Shown here piece by piece: positions 58,966 to 64,000 of a stretch of DNA of 64,000 bases (its first letter is position 1; each line of letters starts with the position of its first letter). This DNA comes from Phycisphaeraceae bacterium (GTDB taxonomy: Bacteria > Planctomycetota > Phycisphaerae > Phycisphaerales > SM1A02): assembly GCA_019636755.1 (NCBI GenBank), contig JAHBWZ010000012.1, positions 1-64,000 on the forward strand, in the 5' to 3' direction. The position numbers and the translations under genes were made by a program. The notes beneath the pieces were generated by a model. The model saw nothing but the letters and a program-made list of their open reading frames with translations. It had not been told where the DNA came from and ran no database searches.

Positions 58966-59313
58966 GTGAATCGACGGCCGGGAACGGACTGGCGGGTGAG
59001 ACTCCCCGGGCGTCCGCGTGAGCGGAACCACGTCGAAGAGTACCCGCTGCGCCTGGACGCGGTGCAGGTGCGCCGGGCCGCGATCGAGCGCGGCATCGAC
59101 CCGCGGGAACAGCCGTCGCTGATCGTGCGGTTACAGGGGATCCGCGGCGAACTGGTGGACGTGGTGCCCGTCGAGCACGTCACCGATCCGATCTACGGCG
59201 TGCGTCTCTGGCTCCTGTGCCCGCGGTGCGGTGCGCGGCGCCGTCACCTGTACCCGACGCGCTCGGGCGTCCGCTGCCGGGGGTGCGGACGGATCCGGTA
59301 CGGCGGTCGTTGA
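58966..59313 (+). CDS. Small zinc-ribbon protein
   Basis: 115 residues from a GTG at 58966 that follows the previous stop by 17 bases. The C-terminus carries LLCPRCGARRRHLYPTRSGV then RCRGCGRIRY, a C-x2-C ... C-x2-C ribbon. The N-terminal part is basic (VRLPGRPRERNHVEEYPLRL, RRAAIERGIDPREQPSLIVR). Proteins with this ribbon in mobile elements are usually nucleic-acid binding; the exact role is unknown. Confidence 0.6.
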   Translation: MNRRPGTDWRVRLPGRPRERNHVEEYPLRLDAVQVRRAAIERGIDPREQPSLIVRLQGIRGELVDVVPVEHVTDPIYGVRLWLLCPRCGARRRHLYPTRSGVRCRGCGRIRYGGR

Positions 59314-59467
59314 CGGAGTGATTGAACTGGCGGCCCCTTGGGCGGTCGCGGTATCGTCGCGGTATAGGGCATCGGGACTGGCCCCCCGATGAACGGACCG
59401 GGCGCGACAGTCGGCACTCACCTTCCCCGGCTGTCGCCCCTGTCCGGCCCGGACTGGAGGGTGACTG

Positions 59468-60283
59468 GTGGCAAAGAAGCGAGCGACTGCGCATTCATGC
59501 GGCTCGGACTCCGACTCCATGCCCGAATCGGGTATGTACCGAGCGCTCACGCCGGACGAGCGATCGAGGCTGGAGCAGCAGCTGGCGGTGGCGGTTGAAC
59601 TCGCCAGCGGTGCGGCGAGGGACGCGGCAATCAGGAAGCGCATTGTCTCACTGCTGGTCTGGGCGCGGTATGCCCGGGTGGCGGGTGAACATGCGTACAC
59701 CCTCGCGCATCCGCAGGCCGCAAAGCCGTGCCGGAACGTGGACGTTGGTGGTCGCGCTTGGAAGATTGTCAGCGGGAACCTTGTCGATCTGGCCCCGTCG
59801 TTCACTGACTGGGACACGTTGGCGATGTATGCAGGCATTCCGGGGGCCACAATGGCGGGAAGGCGGCCGGACCTGGCTGCGGTCAAGGCGTCGATCGCTT
59901 CGGCGCCGCGGGCTGATGTTGCCTACACCGAGGCCGTGTCAAGCATTCGCGCCGATCCTGAGGCGGCGGAGGTAGCCGGTGACGTGCTGGAGGCGATGGC
60001 GGAGGCTGAGGAGAAGCCGATTCACGCCGAGGGATCTGAGAAGCGTGAGATGACGATCGTGCTTTGGGAAGGAGCGGCAGACACGACTAGAAACCGTCGC
60101 ATTGCGCTGGTGCGATCCGCTTACCTTGAGGCCGGGGGAAACGTGCGGGCTGCGTTGAAGGCACTGAGTGAGAATGGCCACGAAGTCGGTAAGTCCACTT
60201 TCTATGAGTACCTCAGGGTGCTTGCCAGAGAAGATAGGGGTTGGCGCCATGGAGTGGCGAGCGGTCGCCCGGATTCCGGATGA
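59468..60283 (+). CDS. Hypothetical protein of the integrated element
   Basis: 271 residues from a GTG with GGAGGG upstream. Helical in most parts (ERSRLEQQLAVAVELASGAA, RKRIVSLLVWARYARVAGEH), with a C-terminal segment that looks like a helix-turn-helix (NVRAALKALSENGHEVGKST, FYEYLRVLAREDRGW), as in proteins where each next step depends on DNA binding. I cannot name the family. The base composition is slightly less GC-rich than the chromosomal genes. Its last codons overlap a perfect 13-bp-arm palindrome. Confidence 0.6.
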   Translation: MAKKRATAHSCGSDSDSMPESGMYRALTPDERSRLEQQLAVAVELASGAARDAAIRKRIVSLLVWARYARVAGEHAYTLAHPQAAKPCRNVDVGGRAWKIVSGNLVDLAPSFTDWDTLAMYAGIPGATMAGRRPDLAAVKASIASAPRADVAYTEAVSSIRADPEAAEVAGDVLEAMAEAEEKPIHAEGSEKREMTIVLWEGAADTTRNRRIALVRSAYLEAGGNVRAALKALSENGHEVGKSTFYEYLRVLAREDRGWRHGVASGRPDSG

Positions 60284-60376
60284 TCCGGAATCCGGAAATC
60301 GCTGGTACCGCCAGAACACACGGCGTCACGAGGGGATAAGTGTGACAGTCCGGTTTCCGGATGATCCGGAATCCGG
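60269..60376. repeat. Two copies of a 27-bp palindrome
   Basis: CCGGATTCCGGATGATCCGG continues to a perfect odd palindrome with 13-bp arms at 60269-60295. A near copy with one arm change lies at 60350-60376. They flank an ~55-bp spacer just before the excisionase-like genes, as operators or recombination-directionality sites would. The first could also be a terminator hairpin. Confidence 0.65.
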
Positions 60377-60433
60377 AACGCGCGCCAGTCTTACGCGGGC
60401 TGCAATAGGGCGGCCCCCGCGTGGGACTGACGT

Positions 60434-60637
60434 ATGGAACGCAACAAGGTCGAATCGCCCCCGGTGGCCCTGACGATCGCGGACGCGGCACGGAGGCTGG
60501 CTGTCTCTTCGACGACGATTCGTCGCCTCTTGGCACGGGGCGCACTGTCGCGCGTGGCTGTCGGGCGATCGGTGCGGGTGCTGGCCCGGTCTGTGGAGGA
60601 ACTCGCCGAGCGCGGGGGGCTGTCACATGCCAAGTGA
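60434..60637 (+). CDS. Excisionase-like HTH protein (1)
   Basis: 67 residues. LTIADAARRLAVSSTTIRRL followed by LARGALSRVAVGRSVRVLAR is the MerR/AlpA-type winged helix of excisionases (helix-turn-helix, then a wing with a basic tip). Such proteins bend the attachment site and decide whether the integrase excises the element. It overlaps the next HTH gene by 11 bases. The palindromes at 60269 and 60350 are candidate binding sites. Confidence 0.8.
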   Translation: MERNKVESPPVALTIADAARRLAVSSTTIRRLLARGALSRVAVGRSVRVLARSVEELAERGGLSHAK

Positions 60638-60839
60638 CACGACTTCTCCCATACCGTCCCCGCTGTCGCTGCGGCCGAAGGATGCCGCGAAGGCCCTGGG
60701 CATCGGCCGGCGGAAACTCTGGGAACTCACGAAGGCCGGCGACATCCCGCATGTCAAAGTCGGGACGGCGACGCTGTACCCGACAGAGGCGCTCCGGGCC
60801 TGGCTCATCGAGCACGCGCGGAAGGGGGTGCGACGATGA
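60627..60839 (+). CDS. Excisionase-like HTH protein (2)
   Basis: 70 residues. LSLRPKDAAKALGIGRRKLW then ELTKAGDIPHVKVGTATLYP is an HTH_17 domain with the G-D-I-P-x-x-K-V-G wing. The end LRAWLIEHARKGVRR is basic. It overlaps the upstream HTH gene and the downstream winged-helix gene (ATGA), so these three are translated as a unit. Two different excisionase-like proteins in a row suggest one may be a repressor. Confidence 0.82.
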   Translation: MPSDTTSPIPSPLSLRPKDAAKALGIGRRKLWELTKAGDIPHVKVGTATLYPTEALRAWLIEHARKGVRR

Positions 60840-61243
60840 AACGTCCCCCCGAGAACGACGCGGCCCCGCGGGACGGCGGGGCAGGCGTCAATGAAGCGAG
60901 CGATTCCCCTGATTCTACCTCGCCTGCCGGACTGCGGCTGTGCCCACCTGCTCATCGGCACGCGCCGCGCGGGACATCGGACCTCGCGGCGAACCGGATC
61001 GCCGGATACGCGGTGACGCAACGGGCGTCCGTCCTGGCGGTGATCGTGAAGGCCGGCGCCTTCGGAGCGACCGATGCGGAGATTGAGGCGGCGACCGGCA
61101 TGCGCGCTCAATCCGTTTCTCCGCGTCGCGGCGAACTCTGCGCACTCGGACTCATCATCGACAGCGGACGCCGGCGGCTCACGCCGCGCGGTCGCCATGC
61201 GGCGGTCTGGATGGCCGCGCGGGGCACCGGGGGTGCGCCATGA
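60836..61243 (+). CDS. Winged-helix protein
   Basis: 135 residues. The first ~55 are polar and disordered. TQRASVLAVIVKAGAFGATD then AEIEAATGMRAQSVSPRRGE, LCALGLIIDSGRRRLTPRGR make a winged helix-turn-helix like those that sense or process phage replication (MarR/GntR-size DNA-binding part only). ATGA overlaps join it to both neighbours. Likely a DNA-binding helper or regulator of the primase gene. Confidence 0.65.
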   Translation: MKRPPENDAAPRDGGAGVNEASDSPDSTSPAGLRLCPPAHRHAPRGTSDLAANRIAGYAVTQRASVLAVIVKAGAFGATDAEIEAATGMRAQSVSPRRGELCALGLIIDSGRRRLTPRGRHAAVWMAARGTGGAP

Positions 61244-63294
61244 GCGGCCCCGTCGATCGCATCCTTGAGGCTCTGCGCTCGAACGGGTCCGAACCACGGC
61301 CTGCGGGATCCGGATGGATGGCCCGCTGCCCGGCGCACGACGATCGCAAGCCGTCGCTGTCGATCAATGCCGGCGACGGCGGCCGGGCGCTTGTGACCTG
61401 TCATGCCGGCTGCGCGGTCGATGCGGTATGCAGCGCGATCGGTCTGCGCGTCCCCGACCTCTTCACGCCGGACGCGGACGGCCGGAACGGCTCCGCGCCC
61501 AAGACCTCCGGGCGGCGCTCGAGCGTCGCCGGCACCAAGACGTTCAGCACGGCGAAAGAAGCGGTCCAAGCACTCGAGCGCCGGCACGGGACGCGCTCGG
61601 GGCAGTGGAAGTACCTGGACGCATCGGGTGCGCCCGTCGGCCTGGTGATCCGCTGGGAGTCGTCCACGGGCAAGGACTTCCGCCCGGTGAGCCGGACATC
61701 GGACGGGTGGCAGAACTGCGCGATGCCGACACCGCGGCCGTTGTACGGACTGCCCGACCTCCTGGCGGCGCCGGTGAATGCTCGGGTGTACGTCACCGAA
61801 GGCGAGAAGGCGGCGGATGCAGCGGGCTCGGTCGGACTGGTGGCGACGACGAGCGCGGGCGGCGCGAAGGCTGCGGACAAGTCGGACTGGACGCCGCTGG
61901 CGGGCCGGGACGTCGTGATCCTGCCGGACCACGATGAACCCGGTGAGCGGTACGCGGAGGACGTCATGCGCCTTGCGACTGCCGCGGGTGCGAAGTCGGT
62001 GCGGGTGGTGCGACTGGTGGACCTGTGGCCGGAGATGCCGGCGAAGGGCGACATGGCGGACTACGTTCAGCACCGCGGAGGCGACGCGGAGGCGATCCGT
62101 GCGGATATCGAATCGCTGGTGAACAGGTCGGCAATCTACGCCGGGCCGATTGACGGCACGCCGGTCCTGCGCCGCATCGCGGACGTCAAGCCGGAGCCGG
62201 TGTCATGGCTGTGGCCCGGCCGGTTCGCGCTCGGCAAACTCACCCTGATTGCCGGCGATCCGGGGCTTGGCAAGTCGTTCCTGACGCTGGACATGGCGGC
62301 GCGGGTGTCCACGGGCGCGGGCTGGCCCGACCGGCGCAACGAGCGGACACCGCCGGCCGGCGTTCTCATCCTGAGCGCCGAAGATGCCATCGCGGACACG
62401 ATTCGTCCGCGACTGGACGCGGCCGGGGCCGACGTCGAGCGGATCATGGCGCTCGAGGCAATCCGGACCGTGACGGACAACGGCCGCGAGTCGGTCCGCG
62501 GCTTCGATCTGTCGCAGGACATGGCCGCTCTGGAGCGTGCGATCCGGACCTTGCAGGACTGCCGGCTGGTGGTCATCGACCCGGTGACGGCATACCTGGG
62601 CCGCACCGACTCGCACAAGAATGCCGAGATACGCGGACTGCTCGCGCCGCTGAGCGAACTGGCGGAGCGGCACCGCGTGGCGGTGGTCGCGGTGACCCAC
62701 CTGAACAAGTCGGGCGGCGGCCCGGCGATCTACCGCGCGATGGGATCCCTTGCCTTCGCGGCCGCGGCCCGGGCGGCATGGGCGGTGAGCAAGGACAAGG
62801 CCGATCCGCAGCGGCGACTCCTGCTGCCGATCAAGAACAACATTGCCCCGGATGCCGGCGGACTGTCATATCGGATCCAGCCGGCAGGCGTGGGCGGGTG
62901 CCCTTCGGTCGCATGGGATCCGGACCCCGTGAACGTGAGCGCCGACGATGCCCTGTCCGGGGATCGGGACCACGACGACGGGCGCACCGAGCGGGACGAC
63001 GCGGCCGAGTGGTTGCGCGACTTCCTCGCCGACGGTCCACGGCAGAGCAAGGACGTCGAACAGAATGCGAGGGAAGCCGGATACTCGATCGCCACCCTGC
63101 GCCGCGCGAGGGCCGCACTTGGCGTCAAGGCGACGAAGGCAGGACTCGATGGCCCTTGGGAATGCTCGCTTCCCGCCGAAGATGCTCACCTGCCCCCGAA
63201 GGCGCTCACCCTTGGAGACGTGAGCGCCTTCGGAGTCGGTGAGCGCCTTCGGGCGCCGGACACCGGCAGCGGGGGGGGAGCCGTGGGCGGGTGA
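61240..63294 (+). CDS. Primase/helicase: CHC2-like ribbon, TOPRIM and RepA-like AAA domain
   Basis: 684 residues, the replication protein of the element. Residues ~20-70: a CHC2-type zinc ribbon (WMARCPAHDDRKPSLSINAG, ALVTCHAGCAVDAV). Residues ~180-260: a TOPRIM-like domain (VYVTEGEKAADAAGS, VVILPDHDEPGERYAEDV). Residues ~320-550: a RecA/RepA-type ATPase (LTLIAGDPGLGKSFLTLDMA Walker A, GVLILSAEDAIADTIRPRLD, LVVIDPVTAYLG Walker B, VAVVAVTHLNKSGGG). The C-terminus is a winged helix (DGPRQSKDVEQNAREAGYSI). It should prime and unwind the element's DNA. A strong hairpin lies in the last codons. Confidence 0.87.
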   Translation: MSGPVDRILEALRSNGSEPRPAGSGWMARCPAHDDRKPSLSINAGDGGRALVTCHAGCAVDAVCSAIGLRVPDLFTPDADGRNGSAPKTSGRRSSVAGTKTFSTAKEAVQALERRHGTRSGQWKYLDASGAPVGLVIRWESSTGKDFRPVSRTSDGWQNCAMPTPRPLYGLPDLLAAPVNARVYVTEGEKAADAAGSVGLVATTSAGGAKAADKSDWTPLAGRDVVILPDHDEPGERYAEDVMRLATAAGAKSVRVVRLVDLWPEMPAKGDMADYVQHRGGDAEAIRADIESLVNRSAIYAGPIDGTPVLRRIADVKPEPVSWLWPGRFALGKLTLIAGDPGLGKSFLTLDMAARVSTGAGWPDRRNERTPPAGVLILSAEDAIADTIRPRLDAAGADVERIMALEAIRTVTDNGRESVRGFDLSQDMAALERAIRTLQDCRLVVIDPVTAYLGRTDSHKNAEIRGLLAPLSELAERHRVAVVAVTHLNKSGGGPAIYRAMGSLAFAAAARAAWAVSKDKADPQRRLLLPIKNNIAPDAGGLSYRIQPAGVGGCPSVAWDPDPVNVSADDALSGDRDHDDGRTERDDAAEWLRDFLADGPRQSKDVEQNAREAGYSIATLRRARAALGVKATKAGLDGPWECSLPAEDAHLPPKALTLGDVSAFGVGERLRAPDTGSGGGAVGG
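63196..63253 (+). other. 14-bp hairpin and third copy of its arm at the end of the primase gene
   Basis: CCGAAGGCGCTCAC (63196-63209) pairs perfectly with 63220-63233 across a 10-base loop. A third copy of the right arm (GTGAGCGCCTTCGGG) follows at 63239-63253. The coding text is therefore repetitive (PPKALTLGDVSAFGVGERLR). It could be an RNA structure controlling the next gene or a protein-binding iteron-like set. Confidence 0.6.
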
Positions 63295-63297
63295 ACT

Positions 63298-63666
63298 GTG
63301 AACGACCTTGCCCGAGGGCTCATCGACCTTGGCGCCGCGGGCGTCGAACTGGCCCGGGCCGGGGATCGGATCCGGTTCCGGCCCGCACTCCCGCCGGACG
63401 CGCTCGAGTGGCTGACCCGGTACAGGGCGGCGGTGCTGGCCCTGCTGGAGTCGGGGTACGACCCGGAGGACGCGGAGGCCCGGTACGTCCTGCTCGAGCG
63501 CCTGGGGATCGCGGACGATCTGGACATGCCGACCGATCCCGGCGCCCCGGCATGGCTGGTCGCGGTCGGCGAGTCGATGCTACTTGCACAATGCGAAGCA
63601 TCCGGGGTATACTCCCCGCATGACACTGACGGAGGCCCTGCGGGTGGCGCTCGAGCGATGCGGTGA
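63298..63666 (+). CDS. TubC_N-like small protein
   Basis: 122 residues from a GTG four bases after the primase stop. LARGLIDLGAAGVELARAGD then RIRFRPALPPDALEWLTRYR, AAVLALLESGY follows the TubC N-terminal docking-domain pattern (L-x2-L-x-G-v-x-L-x-GDR-L-x-F then a-x-L-x5-L-x3-K/R-x-x-L-L). Such domains often accompany primases in phage-like elements and dock other proteins. The C-terminal half is acidic and less typical. Its last codons overlap the start of the XRE gene in another frame, and contain that gene's promoter. Confidence 0.7.
   Translation: MNDLARGLIDLGAAGVELARAGDRIRFRPALPPDALEWLTRYRAAVLALLESGYDPEDAEARYVLLERLGIADDLDMPTDPGAPAWLVAVGESMLLAQCEASGVYSPHDTDGGPAGGARAMR
63584..63613 (+). 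promoter_or_regulatory. Promoter for a leaderless XRE/integrase message
   Basis: TTGCAC (63584-63589), an 18-bp spacer, and TATACT (63608-63613). The ATG of the XRE gene comes six bases after the -10, so the transcript should begin at or next to the start codon. The whole promoter lies inside the TubC_N-like gene. Confidence 0.65.
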
Positions 63667-63829
63667 GACGCGGTACGCGGTGAGCAAGGCGACGGGCATT
63701 CCTGAGTCGGTCCTGTCCCGATTCATCCACGGGGACTACCTGCGGGGGCGGAACATGGACCGGCTGGCGGACTACCTGGGAATGGAACTCAAGGCGAAGG
63801 CGGGCAGGAAGGCCCGCAAGGAACGGTGA
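63620..63829 (+). CDS. XRE-family HTH regulator
   Basis: 69 residues, mostly one XRE/Cro-type helix-turn-helix: TLTEALRVALERCGETRYAV then SKATGIPESVLSRFIHGDYL, RGRNMDRLADYLGMEL, and a Lys/Arg-rich end. The ATG at 63620 was chosen because of the promoter six bases upstream. It lies three bases ahead of the integrase gene and probably controls it; the palindromes at 60269 and 60350 are possible targets. Confidence 0.85.
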   Translation: MTLTEALRVALERCGETRYAVSKATGIPESVLSRFIHGDYLRGRNMDRLADYLGMELKAKAGRKARKER

Positions 63830-63832
63830 CGC

Positions 63833-64000
63833 ATGGCGAGCCTGTGCAGAGACAAGAACGGCGGCAAGCGGATCCTGTTCATGGATGGCGACGGTGACCG
63901 TCGGACGCTTCGGCTCGGCACGCTGTCCGTGAAGGCGGCCGAGTCGGTCCGGCTCCGCGTGGAAGCACTGATCGCGGCCCGGTTCGCCGGGACACCGATT
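63833..64000 (+). CDS. Tyrosine-type integrase, 3' partial
   Basis: 56 codons before the window ends: MASLCRDKNGGKRILFMDGD then GDRRTLRLGTLSVKAAESVR, and RVEALIAARFAGTPI. This is the N-terminal Arm-type start common to planctomycete phage-like integrases (M-A-S-L-x-R-D-x-N-G-x-(R/K)-R-I-x-F, R-T-I-R-L-G, K-A-A-E-x-V-x-x-R-V-E). The catalytic Arg-His-Arg-Tyr domain is outside. Right after the XRE gene, on the same leaderless transcript. It should recombine at the tRNA site found at 58475. Confidence 0.75.
   Translation, partial: MASLCRDKNGGKRILFMDGDGDRRTLRLGTLSVKAAESVRLRVEALIAARFAGTPI

Overview
The window is GC-rich DNA that looks chromosomal. It most likely comes from a planctomycete of the Phycisphaerae type. 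That assignment is an inference from protein style: dockerin-type GDLDGDG...DLLLLLANWG repeats at the ends of exported proteins, PEP-CTERM-like tails (V-P-x-P, hydrophobic stretch, Arg cluster), HAF-like DINDxGxIxG repeats, a cohesin-like domain joined to a dockerin, FG-GAP/UnbV and TPR lipoproteins, and several promoter-like -10 boxes placed so close to start codons that messages would be leaderless. No rRNA gene, complete tRNA or CRISPR array was seen.

Layout. 1-5.3 kb: a tandem duplication of a three-part unit (exported HAF/dockerin protein, PEP-CTERM-like protein, 3' hairpin), split by a ~240-bp element with inverted-repeat ends. 5.3-20 kb: an RHS polymorphic-toxin locus. A giant RHS/YD-repeat protein (about 2260 residues) is followed by a frameshifted core, a toxin tip and an immunity gene. 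Then come four short cassettes. Each begins with its own signal peptide and carries a dockerin segment plus the RHS core ending in DPxG. Two are intact and each is joined by an overlapping start to a different tip and immunity gene; one is decayed and one truncated. Remnants of a MazF/PemK-like toxin lie on the opposite strand at two cassette boundaries. 20-24 kb (minus strand): RdgB and QueF (ATGA overlap), a TPR lipoprotein, endonuclease IV and UbiX (ATGA overlap). 24.9-27.6 kb: another HAF/dockerin protein, a second inverted-repeat element and a small ORF encoding a detached C-terminal motif.

27.6-57.3 kb is mostly housekeeping: lipoprotein, sugar-nucleotide epimerase, DNA polymerase IV, quinolinate synthase, AsmA-like protein, TPR lipoprotein, FG-GAP/UnbV protein, two coupled CPA2 antiporters with RCK domains, Nif3-like protein, a membrane glycosyltransferase, PIN-PhoH ATPase, Bax-inhibitor-1-like protein, LolA/DUF6503-like protein, a membrane-anchored amidase, a Ser/Thr kinase, a TPR lipoprotein, an SPFH-GYF_2 protein with a zinc-ribbon membrane partner, a cohesin-dockerin protein, WecB and a PEP-CTERM protein.

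58.47 kb to the end: the left part of an integrated element. It starts at a 21-bp tRNA 3'-end sequence and carries a Phd-like protein, zinc-ribbon and hypothetical proteins, two excisionase-like HTH proteins, a winged-helix protein, a CHC2-TOPRIM-AAA primase/helicase, a TubC_N-like protein, an XRE regulator with a leaderless promoter, and the start of a tyrosine-type integrase that runs off the window.

The most unusual part is 11.9-20 kb: secreted 'mini-RHS' toxin-immunity cassettes with near-identical cores and variable tips. Small indels are concentrated in the repeated segments, so either decay or assembly error in repeats must be settled before the pseudogene calls there are accepted.
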